The notes under the pieces are model-generated. The model had not been told where the DNA came from and made no database searches. It was given only the letters and a program-made list of their open reading frames with translations. From the NCBI GenBank assembly GCA_913064775.1, contig CAJYAD010000005.1, forward strand, positions 1-64,000: a stretch of DNA of 64,000 nt. The letters are read 5' to 3'. This document shows positions 55,086-63,695 of the stretch, piece by piece. The translations under genes were made by a program, and so were the position numbers. The DNA comes from an uncultured Albidovulum sp. GTDB taxonomy: Bacteria > Pseudomonadota > Alphaproteobacteria > Rhodobacterales > Rhodobacteraceae. Position 1 is the first letter of the stretch; each line of letters starts with the position of its first letter.

Positions 55086-56237
55086 TCAAGCGCGGCTTCC
55101 CAGCGCCCCCAGCACCGAGCGCGCCGCCCGCAACCCCGGGGCCTCGCCGCCCACGCCCAGCCGCTCCATCGTCACCGCCATCGCCGCCTGTTCCGCCGCC
55201 CGCTCGGGCCCGTCCTGCAGCATCCGCAACAGCGCCGGCGCGATCGCCTCGGCGCGGCAGGCGGGGCCCAGGAATTCCGGCACCACGCGGCTGTCCGAGA
55301 CCAGATTGACCAGCGTCACCGTATCGATCAGCGCACGGCGCTTGATGATCTCCCAGGTCAGGCGGTTGAACGTATAGGCAATCACCATCGGCACCCTATT
55401 GGCCGCCAATTCTAGCGACACCGTGCCCGAGGCCGCCAGCGCTACATCCGCCGCCGCAAAGGCCGCACGCTTGTCAGCCGCCGCCTCCACCACCACCGGC
55501 GCGCCGGGCCAGCCGGCGGCCATCTCGCGCACCGTTCCCGCCACATGCGCCACCGTCGGCAGCACGACGCGAACCTCCGGCCGCGCCGCCACCACCCGTT
55601 CCAGTGCCGCACCAAAGACCGGCCCCAACCGCGCCACCTCGCCCCGGCGCGATCCCGGCAGCACCAGGATCAACGGCGCCGCCCCGATCCCCTGAGCCAC
55701 GCGAAAGGCCTGCACCTCGGCCGCCGCCGCGCGCGGTTCGGACACCACCGGATGGCCGACGAAATTGCACGTCATGCCGGCGGCCTGCATCAGCGGCGGC
55801 TCAAAGGGCAACAGCGCCAGCACATGGTCGATCACCTCGGCCATCTTCGCCGCCCGCCCCGGACGCCAGGCCCAGACTGAGGGCGCGACGTAATGGATGG
55901 TGCGCAGATCGGGCCGCGCCGCCCGCACCCGCCGCGCCACGCGCAGGCAGAAATCAGGGCTGTCGATGGTGATCAGCGCGTCCGGCGCCTCGGCCAGAAC
56001 CGCCTCGGCCGTTTGATGAAGCCTGCGCCGCAACTGCCTGTATTTCGGCAAGATTTCAGCGATCCCCATGACCGAAAGCTCGTCCATCGGAAACAGGCTT
56101 TGCAGCCCCTCGGCCTGCATCAATGGCCCGCCCACGCCCGCAAAGGAAACCCCCGGCGCCAGCACCTTCAGCCCGGCCATCAGCGCCGCGCCCAGCCGGT
56201 CGCCCGAGGCCTCTCCGGCGACCAGAAACAGCTTCAT
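55086..56237 (-). CDS. lpxB: Lipid-A-disaccharide synthase
   Basis: Glycosyltransferase condensing UDP-2,3-diacylglucosamine and lipid X at the inner membrane. The 383-aa protein begins MKLFLVAGEASGDRLGAALM, the family signature. It has FAGVGGPLMQAEGLQSLFPM, ITIDSPDFCLRVARRVR, YVAPSVWAWRPGRA, LPGSRRGEVARLGPVF and LAASGTVSLELAANRVPMVI. ATG 56237 overlaps the lpxI stop (TCAT). Confidence 0.97.
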   Translation of the reverse strand: MKLFLVAGEASGDRLGAALMAGLKVLAPGVSFAGVGGPLMQAEGLQSLFPMDELSVMGIAEILPKYRQLRRRLHQTAEAVLAEAPDALITIDSPDFCLRVARRVRAARPDLRTIHYVAPSVWAWRPGRAAKMAEVIDHVLALLPFEPPLMQAAGMTCNFVGHPVVSEPRAAAAEVQAFRVAQGIGAAPLILVLPGSRRGEVARLGPVFGAALERVVAARPEVRVVLPTVAHVAGTVREMAAGWPGAPVVVEAAADKRAAFAAADVALAASGTVSLELAANRVPMVIAYTFNRLTWEIIKRRALIDTVTLVNLVSDSRVVPEFLGPACRAEAIAPALLRMLQDGPERAAEQAAMAVTMERLGVGGEAPGLRAARSVLGALGSRA

Positions 56238-57079
56238 GGCGCGCAGGCCCAAAGGAATAGGCCCGCCGCCTCGGCCTCGGCCTCAACCGCCTCCCGGCCC
56301 AGAAGCAACACGCCCCCGGCCTCCCAGGCGATGCCGGCAAGGCCCGCGGCCGCGGCGCGGCGCACGGTTTCGGGGCCGAGCGCGGGCAGATCCATGCGCC
56401 GCTCTTGCCCCGGTTTCGGCGCCTTGTAGAGCACGCCGCGCGCGCCCTTGGGATTGGGCCGCAGCCCGGCGCCGGTGGCGGCCACGAAATCGAGCATCGC
56501 ATCGGTGCCCGGCAGCGCCTCGACCGCAAGGCACAACCCCTGCGCCACCACCGCGCCCTGCCCCACATCCGCCGCCCCCAGCGCCGCGACGATCTGCGCC
56601 GCCCGCGCCGCGTCGCGCCGGTCGGCGTCCGAGGGCGCGTGGCATCCCAGCACGCCCGGACCCGGCACCAGATCGGGGGCGATGTCCTGAGCGCCCAGCA
56701 CGGTGAAGCCGGACTCTTCGTAAAGCGCCAGGATCGCGCGCAGGGTGGCGTCGTCGCCGGCCTGGATCGCGGGCAGCAGCTTTGGCACCAATTGCGCGGT
56801 GGCAGGATCGAACAGCGCCGGGTCCAGCGCCGGGCGCCGGATGCCGCCGGCAAAGGCCACCCGGGTGACGCCCTCGTCATGCAGCCGGTCGAGGAACGGC
56901 ATCAGCCGCTCCAGCCGGAAGGCGATGTCGACATCCAGCCCCTCGACCGCGACACCGTCGATCGCGCAGATCAGCGGCGCGCCCTCGGCCCGGGCCAGCA
57001 GCGCGGGCAGCGCGCCGGTACCGCAGATCAGGGCCAGACGGCCAGTTCGGGCGGGGCCAGTTTGGGCGGAATCGGGCAT
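56234..57079 (-). CDS. lpxI: UDP-2,3-diacylglucosamine diphosphatase LpxI
   Basis: Hydrolyses UDP-2,3-diacylglucosamine to lipid X; the LpxI (DUF1009) type replaces LpxH in alphaproteobacteria. In the 281-aa protein LALICGTGALPALLA, RVAFAGGIRRPALD, GQGAVVAQGLCLAVEALPGT and RMDLPALGPETVRRA are conserved. ATG 57079 has GGAGG 5-6 bases upstream; an in-frame ATG at 57094 overlapping the lpxA stop is the alternative. Between lpxA and lpxB as usual. Confidence 0.94.
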   Translation of the reverse strand: MPDSAQTGPARTGRLALICGTGALPALLARAEGAPLICAIDGVAVEGLDVDIAFRLERLMPFLDRLHDEGVTRVAFAGGIRRPALDPALFDPATAQLVPKLLPAIQAGDDATLRAILALYEESGFTVLGAQDIAPDLVPGPGVLGCHAPSDADRRDAARAAQIVAALGAADVGQGAVVAQGLCLAVEALPGTDAMLDFVAATGAGLRPNPKGARGVLYKAPKPGQERRMDLPALGPETVRRAAAAGLAGIAWEAGGVLLLGREAVEAEAEAAGLFLWACAP

Positions 57080-57090
57080 CATCGCCTCCC

Positions 57091-57888
57091 TCATCGCGGG
57101 GTCAGGAAGGATCGGTCCGAGGCCGCAAGGATGAAATCGGTGACCTCGCGGACGCAATCGCTGTCGGTCTCATCGGCCAGACGGCGGGCGCGGTCAAGGA
57201 ACGGCCCCTCGCCCTGCGCCAGCATCTGATAGGCGGCGCGCAGCGCGGTGATGTCGGCGCGCGCCACGCCCTTGCGCTTCAGCCCGACCAGATTCAGCCC
57301 GTCGAGTTCACCTCGTGGTGCCTGAACCAGACCATGCGGGATCACGTCATTGGCCACCATGGTGACGGCGCCGATGATCGCGCCGCGCCCGATGCGCACG
57401 AATTGATGTACGCCGGACAGCCCACCGATGATGACATCATCGCCGATCACGCAATGCCCGGCGATGGCGACCTGATTGGCCAGCACGATGCGGTTGCCAA
57501 GCTGCGCGTCATGGCCGACATGGGCGCCGGTCATGATCAGGTTGTCGTCGCCGACGCGGGTGACACCGCCGCCGCCCTCGGTGCCGGTGTTCAGCGTCGC
57601 GCCCTCGCGGATGCGGTTGCGCTTGCCGACGATCAGGCGGGTATGTTCACCGTGGTATTTCTGATCCTGAGGGATCTCGCCGACCACGGCGAAGGGGAAG
57701 ACCACCGTCTCGTCGCCGATCTCGGTCCAACCGGTGACGACGGCATGGCTTTTCAGCACCACGCCGGCGCCCAGTCGCACCTCGGGGCCGACGCAGCAGA
57801 ACGGGCCGATGTCGCAGCCCGGGCCGATCACCGCGCCCGCCTCGATCACCGCGCTAGGATGGACCCTGGCAGAGGGATCTACCGACAT
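57091..57888 (-). CDS. lpxA: UDP-N-acetylglucosamine acyltransferase
   Basis: First lipid A enzyme, adding a hydroxyacyl chain from ACP. The 265-aa protein is a left-handed beta-helix with hexapeptide repeats (HPSAVIEAGAVIGPGCDIGP), QDQKYHGEHTRLIVGKRNRI, and the catalytic His126 in MTGAHVGHDAQLGN. Its ATG shares one base with the fabZ stop (TGATG). Confidence 0.97.
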   Translation of the reverse strand: MSVDPSARVHPSAVIEAGAVIGPGCDIGPFCCVGPEVRLGAGVVLKSHAVVTGWTEIGDETVVFPFAVVGEIPQDQKYHGEHTRLIVGKRNRIREGATLNTGTEGGGGVTRVGDDNLIMTGAHVGHDAQLGNRIVLANQVAIAGHCVIGDDVIIGGLSGVHQFVRIGRGAIIGAVTMVANDVIPHGLVQAPRGELDGLNLVGLKRKGVARADITALRAAYQMLAQGEGPFLDRARRLADETDSDCVREVTDFILAASDRSFLTPR

Positions 57889-58349
57889 CAGTTGCCCCTG
57901 AGGTCGATCATCGCGGTGAATTCGGCCTGAGTTGCCAATTCGCCATCCACCTTGGCCTCGCCCAGGAATTTCCAGATCTTGCCGCCGCCGCGCTTCACCG
58001 TCACCTGCATCTCCAGCACGTCGCCGGGCACCACCTTGCGGCGGAATTTGCAATTGTCGATATTCATGAAATAGACCAGCAATTCCTTGTCGACCAGATC
58101 CAGCGTGACGCCGACCAGAACGCCGGCCGTCTGCGCCATCGCCTCGATGATGGTGACGCCGGGCATGATCGGCTGACCGGGGAAATGGCCCTGGAAATGC
58201 GGCTCGTTGAAGGTGACGTTCTTGATCCCCAACGCCGATTTGCCGGGCACGATGTCGCGCACCTTGTCGACCAGCAGGAACGGATAGCGGTGCGGAATGA
58301 TGCGCTGAATCAGCGACAGGTCTGCCTCGGTGATCGGGGCATCGGTCAT
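57888..58349 (-). CDS. fabZ: 3-hydroxyacyl-[acyl-carrier-protein] dehydratase FabZ
   Basis: Dehydrates 3-hydroxyacyl-ACP in fatty acid synthesis and competes with LpxA for the same pool. The 153-aa hot-dog-fold protein has [14 protein letters not shown], the catalytic His55 in [15 protein letters not shown] and Glu69 in [14 protein letters not shown] lies 7-8 bases before the ATG. It follows the OmpH-like gene by 174 bases. Confidence 0.97.
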   Translation of the reverse strand: MTDAPITEADLSLIQRIIPHRYPFLLVDKVRDIVPGKSALGIKNVTFNEPHFQGHFPGQPIMPGVTIIEAMAQTAGVLVGVTLDLVDKELLVYFMNIDNCKFRRKVVPGDVLEMQVTVKRGGGKIWKFLGEAKVDGELATQAEFTAMIDLRGN

Positions 58350-58523
58350 CTAGGTCTCCTCTCTACCGGGGCAATCACCGGCGCCGGGCAATGTGGCGTT
58401 TCGATAACAACAGAGCGAGCCAAGGGCAAGCGGCGGGTAGGCATCAGACGCCAGCCGTGGCGCCGCGCCCCCTCCCAGTCGTCCCCCCTGTGCTGTTGGC
58501 AGGCGCGGCGGTGATCCACGGCC

Positions 58524-59291
58524 TCAGTTCCCCGCGCCCGCTCCGCCCTGAGGCGGGGCCACACCGTTCGGCGCGACGGCCTCGCCCACGCCCGGCACGG
58601 CAACCTCGCGCGGGATCGTCCCGGCATCGCCTTCGTTGACCGACGGCTCTGGCGGCGGGCTGGCGGAAAGGTCGATCTTGCCCGCCCCCTTCGCCCCGTC
58701 GCCCAGCGTCGCGTTGAGCCGCGCGATCGCCCGGTCGGTCACGTCGATCGACTTGAACGACAGAAAGATCGCCTGCGAGTTCAGGATCGCCACCGCGCCG
58801 GAATCGCGCACCAATTGCCCCAGGATCGGCAGCGCCGCCTCAAAGAAGCGCTGGCGTTCCTGCTGGCGCCAGGCCTGGATGATGCGGTTCTTCGAATCCT
58901 GATCGCGGCGGATCTTCTGCACCTTGGCGTCAAAGGCATTGGCAAGCTTCTCGAAGGCGTCGGGCGGCATCGTCTTGCGCTCGGCCGTCAGCTTCTTTTC
59001 CTCGGCCGCCAGGGCGGTTTCCTTCTTGCGATTTTCCGCCAGCAGCCGCGCCTGCGCCGCCGCGACCTCGGTCGCCACCCGCTTGCCGAAATCCGAATCC
59101 GCGAACATCCGGTCGCGATCGAGCGTCAGCACCGGGCTTTGCACCGCGCCGTGGCCGGCATCGACCGACTGGCCCAGCGGATAGTTCGCGACCTGCGCCG
59201 TCGCCGCTGTGGCCAGCAGCGCGGCCCCCATCCAGATGACAAGGGGGGCCGCGACCGCGCCCCCCCCGAAAGATGTCCGACCGCGGCCCAT
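58524..59291 (-). CDS. OmpH/Skp-family periplasmic chaperone
   Basis: A 255-aa protein with a signal peptide (cut near residue 32, ATA-Q), PVLTLDRDRMFADSDFGKRV and a long coiled-coil arm rich in Lys/Glu/Ala (ENRKKETALAAEEKKLTAER). A conserved FEAALPILGQLVRDSGAVAI and a Pro/Gly-rich tail follow. Skp-type chaperones hold unfolded outer-membrane proteins. It lies directly after bamA, in line with that role. Confidence 0.9.
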   Translation of the reverse strand: MGRGRTSFGGGAVAAPLVIWMGAALLATAATAQVANYPLGQSVDAGHGAVQSPVLTLDRDRMFADSDFGKRVATEVAAAQARLLAENRKKETALAAEEKKLTAERKTMPPDAFEKLANAFDAKVQKIRRDQDSKNRIIQAWRQQERQRFFEAALPILGQLVRDSGAVAILNSQAIFLSFKSIDVTDRAIARLNATLGDGAKGAGKIDLSASPPPEPSVNEGDAGTIPREVAVPGVGEAVAPNGVAPPQGGAGAGN

Positions 59292-59300
59292 GGCCCGCCC

Positions 59301-61682
59301 CTAGAACTGGCTGGAGATGGTCAGGTCGAAATTCTGCACCCGGTCATAGGATTCCTTCTTGATCGCATGCGAGAAGTTGAACCGCAGCGGTCCGATCGGG
59401 GTTTTCCAGAAGATCGAGATGCCGATGGCCGAGCGCAGGTGGAACTTTGCCGAATTCTGCGACGAGGCGCTCATCAGCGCCAGTTCCGACGAATTCAGCC
59501 CCCAGACCGAGCCCATATCCCAAAACACCCCGCCCGAGATCCCGTATTCGGCCGGCAGGCCCAGCGGGAAATCGGCCTCAAGCCGCAGCACCGCGAACTT
59601 GTTGCCGCCAAGCGCGTCCTGGTTGGTCGCGCTCAGGTCGCGCGGGCCGATGCCCCAGGGCCGGAAGCCGCGGATCTCGCCGTTGTTGTTGTAACGGTCG
59701 ACCGCACGCGAGGACTGGCCGCTCAACATGCCCAGCAGCCCGCCTTTCAGCGTGGCGCGCAGGGTCACCTCGTCGTCAAGAACCCGGGTCTGGCCGGCCA
59801 CCTTGGCAGAGGTCTTGATATAGCGGTTCTGGCCGCCAAACCCGGCGAGATCCTGGCCAAAGCTCAGCATCACGCCGTCATTCGGGTCCAGCCCGGTGCG
59901 CCGGCTGTCATAGCTGTATTCATAGCCCACGCTCGACGTGGTGCGGGTTCCGGCCTCGCTCTGAAGCACTAACGAAGGGACCGCCGCGCCCGAATCGATA
60001 TTTGACATGCTGTCCGAGGCGAAGCGGTAGTTCAGCGTCAGCTTGCCGTTGTCGGAAACCGGGAAGGTCAGGCTGGGCTGGGTCCCGTAGGAGCTGCTGT
60101 TGAAATAGGTGTTGTAGTAATTCTGGCGCGAATAGAAGGCGTTGATGCCGAACTGGACATCGCGGCCCAGCACATAGGGGTCAACGAAGGACACAACCGA
60201 ACTTGCGTTGTTGAGACCGGTGTTGATCTGGAAATTGACCGCCTGACCGCGACCGAGGAAGTTCGATTCCGCGAAATTGATCACCGCGCCGACGCCCGAA
60301 GTGACGCCATAGCTAAGGCCGAAGGTCAGCGATCCGGTGGGCTTTTCCTTCACGTTGACATCGACGATCAACTCATCCGGGGCCGATCCCGGCTTGGTGG
60401 TCACCTCGACATCGGTGAAATAGCCCAGCTTGCGCAGCCGGTCAGCCGCTGCCTGGATCTTGCGCGGGTTGAAGGGGTCGCCTTCGACAGTGTGGAACTG
60501 GCGCCGGATCACCCGGTCCAGCGTCGTGGTATTGCCCTGGATGTCGATGCGCTGGACGAACACGCGCGGCGTCTTTTTCAGGGTGAAGACGATGTTCAGC
60601 TTCTGGTCGGCGCGGTCGCGGGTGATCACCGGATCGACGCCGACGAAGGTCACGCCCTGCTCGGCCAGAAGGTTTTCGATCCGGCGGATGTTGTCCTTCA
60701 TCACCAGCGGCGAATAGAGGGACCCCGAGCGGATGCGCAGCGCGGATTCGTAGGGCTTGGCGCTTAGCCCCGGGACGTCGCTGGCCAGCGAGATCTTGCC
60801 GAATGTGAAGGGCAGCCCCTCATGCACGGTGAAGGTCAGGAAGAAGCCCGAGCGGTTGCGCTCAAATTCCGAGGTGACGTCGAGGATCTGGAAATCGATG
60901 AAGCCGCGGCGCTGGTAGAATTCGGTCAGCTTCTGGCGGTCTTCGGCGATGCGCTCGCGCAGGTAGCTGTCGGATTGGATGAACTGGTGGAACAGCCCCG
61001 ACTGCTTGGTCGCCAGCACCTGGCGCAGGCGGCGGTTGGTGAAATGCTGGTTGCCGATGATGCTGATGCGCTGCACCTCGGTGGTCTTGCCCTCGCGGAT
61101 CTCGAAGACCAGATCGAGGCTGTTGTCGGGCTGCTTGATGACCTTCGGCGTCACGATCGCCGCATAGCGCCCGCGGGCATAATAGAACTTGGCGATCATC
61201 GCCGCGTCGGCCTCGGCCTGGGCCGGGGAATAGACCCGGTGCGCGGTCGACTTGATCAGCTTCGACAGCTCCTTGTCCTTGTAGCGGTTGTTGCCTTCGA
61301 AGGCGATCTTGTCGATCGTCGGATATTCCGTGACCTTCACCACCAGGGTGTTGCCGCGCGGGGTCAGCACAATCTTCTGGAACAGATTTCGCTGGGCCAG
61401 GCGCTGATAGGCGTCGTTCAGATCGGCCGCGCTCACGGTCTTGCCGCGCTGGAGATGCAGCATCGAAACGATGGTGCCGGTTTCGATATGCTGGTTGCCC
61501 TCGACCCGGATCGAGGTGAAGCGGTAGCTTTGCGCCTGGGCCGCCGGTGCGCCCGCCACCAGCGCCGCGCCGGAGCCGAATATCAGGGGGCAGGACAGCA
61601 GGATGACACGCAGCGGAGACAAGCGCCGCGACGCCCCGCGTTCCTCCGCGCCAGCCGCCCGGCAACCGGATGTGTCGTGCAT
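59301..61682 (-). CDS. bamA: Outer-membrane protein assembly factor BamA
   Basis: Core of the BAM complex inserting beta-barrels in the outer membrane. The 793-aa protein has a signal peptide cut near residue 50, five POTRA domains from RFTSIRVEGNQHIETGTIVS through FVQRIDIQGNTTTLDRVI, and a 16-stranded barrel. The lid-loop motif is RGFRPWGIGPRD (VRGF-type), and the C-terminal strand NFDLTISSQF ends in Phe as required. The 10-base gap to the chaperone gene implies an operon. Confidence 0.97.
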   Translation of the reverse strand: MHDTSGCRAAGAEERGASRRLSPLRVILLSCPLIFGSGAALVAGAPAAQAQSYRFTSIRVEGNQHIETGTIVSMLHLQRGKTVSAADLNDAYQRLAQRNLFQKIVLTPRGNTLVVKVTEYPTIDKIAFEGNNRYKDKELSKLIKSTAHRVYSPAQAEADAAMIAKFYYARGRYAAIVTPKVIKQPDNSLDLVFEIREGKTTEVQRISIIGNQHFTNRRLRQVLATKQSGLFHQFIQSDSYLRERIAEDRQKLTEFYQRRGFIDFQILDVTSEFERNRSGFFLTFTVHEGLPFTFGKISLASDVPGLSAKPYESALRIRSGSLYSPLVMKDNIRRIENLLAEQGVTFVGVDPVITRDRADQKLNIVFTLKKTPRVFVQRIDIQGNTTTLDRVIRRQFHTVEGDPFNPRKIQAAADRLRKLGYFTDVEVTTKPGSAPDELIVDVNVKEKPTGSLTFGLSYGVTSGVGAVINFAESNFLGRGQAVNFQINTGLNNASSVVSFVDPYVLGRDVQFGINAFYSRQNYYNTYFNSSSYGTQPSLTFPVSDNGKLTLNYRFASDSMSNIDSGAAVPSLVLQSEAGTRTTSSVGYEYSYDSRRTGLDPNDGVMLSFGQDLAGFGGQNRYIKTSAKVAGQTRVLDDEVTLRATLKGGLLGMLSGQSSRAVDRYNNNGEIRGFRPWGIGPRDLSATNQDALGGNKFAVLRLEADFPLGLPAEYGISGGVFWDMGSVWGLNSSELALMSASSQNSAKFHLRSAIGISIFWKTPIGPLRFNFSHAIKKESYDRVQNFDLTISSQF

Positions 61683-61718
61683 TTTCTGTCCCCGCCTCTT
61701 GCTTTGATCGCTTCGTTC

Positions 61719-61747
61719 TGAGTAACGGCATTGGGGGGGGATGTCAA
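61719..61747 (-). promoter_or_regulatory. Candidate bamA promoter with eight-base C tract in the spacer
   Basis: Minus-strand TTGACA (61742-61747), 17-base spacer including eight consecutive C (61733-61740), then TACTCA (61719-61724). The -35 is consensus; the -10 is poor. About 40 bases before the bamA ATG. Confidence 0.35.
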
Positions 61748-61888
61748 AATGGCTCGCGCATCTTCGGGCCGTTGATCGGCACCTTCGGGCCGGATGTTTT
61801 GCGCGCCACGCAAAAGCCGCGCGCCGCCATCACGGCGGCCCGCCGAATCCCGCGGATTTCAGAGAGTTTCAGAGAATCAGGGGCGGAC

Positions 61889-62026
61889 CTAGAGCCCGGC
61901 GATCGCCGTGCCCAGGAAGGCACCGGCCAGAAGACCGACGATGATCGTGCCGACCACGAACAGACGGTCGAAATTGATGTTCAACAGCAGCGAAAGGCCC
62001 CGGTAGCCGCTTTGGATAAGTTGCAT
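61889..62026 (-). CDS. 45-aa single-span membrane peptide upstream of bamA
   Basis: A 45-residue ORF, MQLIQSGYRGLSLLLNINFD then RLFVVGTIIVGLLAGAFLGT and AIAGL. It has an amphipathic start and one strong hydrophobic helix with a glycine-zipper pattern (GLLAGAFLGTAIAG). GAGGTGAG is positioned 4-6 bases before the ATG. Small proteins of this type are common in Rhodobacterales (from memory). Function unknown; between rseP and bamA. Confidence 0.68.
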   Translation of the reverse strand: MQLIQSGYRGLSLLLNINFDRLFVVGTIIVGLLAGAFLGTAIAGL

Positions 62027-62337
62027 CGCCTCACCTCTTTGCGGACGCCACGGCAGGCGCCCTTGCAGAATGGTCCACCTTTGACACCTAAGCGGCGAAT
62101 GTGGCGCGATTGCGGCAGTATCCGGGCGGGGTTTGGGTAACCTCCCGCGTTTCCGGAGAGTCAGCGGCGGGGGCGCTGCCCCCTGCACCCCCGGGATATT
62201 TGGATCAGAAAGAATGCAAGGAGGCTTTCCCGCATTTGTTCTGGTTCAAATAGGCCGGGGCCGCCGATCGCGACGTCTAGCGACGGGGCATGAAAGCCCG
62301 GGCGCCGCGATCGGCCTTGCTGCGGGGGCGCCCCGCC
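62027..62337. other. Intergenic region rseP / 45-aa peptide
   Basis: 311 bases dominated by dispersed repeat copy F (62169-62252). Apart from the ribosome-binding site of the 45-aa ORF, nothing else is recognisable. Confidence 0.55.
62169..62252. repeat. Dispersed intergenic repeat, copy F
   Basis: GGGGGC-GCT-GCCCCC (62169-62183), TGCACCCCCGGGATATTTGG, then arms 62197-62210 and 62239-62252 (14 bases, two mismatches; CAGAA/TTCTG core) with an inner GAATGC/GCATTT pairing. Placed after the rseP stop. Confidence 0.75.
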
Positions 62338-63675
62338 CTAGGGGCAGGTCACGTCATTGGTCAGCGCGAAGGCCATCAGCGCCAAAATGATCACCAAGCC
62401 GCCGCCCATCAGCAAGCGCAGCGCCTTTTCGCTGGGCGGATTGCCGGTGATCGCCTCCCACAGGTGGAACACCAGATGCCCGCCGTCGAGCACCGGCACC
62501 GGGAAGAGGTTCAAAAGACCCACCGCCGCCGAGAGCAGCGCGATGAACCAGATGAAGCTGGACAAGCCCTGCGCCGCCGCCGCGCCCGAGGTCTCGGCGA
62601 TGCCGATCGGACCGCGCAGGTTGCACGAGCTGATCGACCCCGTTGCCACATGCCACAGTGCCGACAGGCTGGTCTTGGCGGTGTACCAGATCTGTTTGGT
62701 CCCCAGGCCGAGCGCCTCGAACACCCCGGGAGAGCGGGTCTGGAGATCGAAGAAATAGCCCCCTGAGATCCCCATCAGCCAGCGGGTCTCAAACCCGCCG
62801 CCAGCTTTCGGCAGATCGGTGCGCCGCGGCGTCAGGGTGACCGCGCGGGTCTTGCCGTCGTGCCAGACCTGCAGCGTCAGCGGCTTGCCACCCGAGGCCG
62901 CGACCAGCTTTTGCAATTGCGAGAAGGCGTAGATCGGCGTGCCGTCGACCGCGGTGATCACGTCGCCATGGTCAAGCCCCGCGTCCGAGGCCGCCGAGAG
63001 GGGCGACACCGCCGCCACATAGGGCGGCAGCGGGAAGGGGCCGGTGACCTTGCGGCTCTTGCCGTCGCGGCTGACCTCATAGGTCACCGTCGGGCCGGGT
63101 GTCAGGGTCTCGATCTGATCGGCGAAGGCCGCGCCGGTCGGCGTCGGCACGCCGTTGACTGCAACGATCCGGTCGCCGGGCTGGAAGCCCTGTTCGCTGA
63201 TCGGCATCGGGTGCAGCGACCCGATCACCGCATTGCCGGTGGGCACGCCCTGATACAGGAAGAAACCCGCGAAGATCAGCGCCGACAGCACGAAATTGAA
63301 CATCGGCCCGGCCAGCACCGTCACCGCCCGCGCCCAAAGCGGCGCGCCGTGCATGGTGTGGCGCCGCTGTTCCGGCGTCATCTGCTCCATGCTTCCGTCA
63401 TCGCGCCCCGAGGCCGCATCGGAATCGCCCGCGAAACGCACATATCCGCCCAGCGGCAGCAGTGCGATGCGCCACAGCGTGCCTTGCCGGTCATGCACCG
63501 AAATCAGCGTCGGGCCGAAGCCCAGCGAGAACACCTCGGCCTTGATGCCGGAAATCCGGCCGACAATGTAATGGCCGAATTCATGCACCGCGACGATGAT
63601 CGACAGCGCGATGACGAAGGCCAGCGCCTGATAGAGAACCCCGCCCGAAGACGGCAACAGCCCCAAAATGTCCAA
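62338..63675 (-). CDS. rseP: RIP metalloprotease RseP (site-2 protease)
   Basis: Intramembrane zinc protease that releases anti-sigma factors, e.g. in the envelope stress response. The 445-aa protein has the active site HEFGH (31-35) in the first helix, GIKAEVFSLGFGPTL, a PDZ domain (GFQPGDRIVAVNGVPTPTGA, SDAGLDHGDVITAVDG) and the second metal motif NLFPVPVLDGGHL. The start is TTG (63673-63675) with AGGA 8 bases upstream; no ATG fits before the conserved helix. Follows dxr by 20 bases. Confidence 0.95.
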   Translation of the reverse strand: MDILGLLPSSGGVLYQALAFVIALSIIVAVHEFGHYIVGRISGIKAEVFSLGFGPTLISVHDRQGTLWRIALLPLGGYVRFAGDSDAASGRDDGSMEQMTPEQRRHTMHGAPLWARAVTVLAGPMFNFVLSALIFAGFFLYQGVPTGNAVIGSLHPMPISEQGFQPGDRIVAVNGVPTPTGAAFADQIETLTPGPTVTYEVSRDGKSRKVTGPFPLPPYVAAVSPLSAASDAGLDHGDVITAVDGTPIYAFSQLQKLVAASGGKPLTLQVWHDGKTRAVTLTPRRTDLPKAGGGFETRWLMGISGGYFFDLQTRSPGVFEALGLGTKQIWYTAKTSLSALWHVATGSISSCNLRGPIGIAETSGAAAAQGLSSFIWFIALLSAAVGLLNLFPVPVLDGGHLVFHLWEAITGNPPSEKALRLLMGGGLVIILALMAFALTNDVTCP

Positions 63676-63695
63676 ACCAAAGGTCCTCTCTCAAC

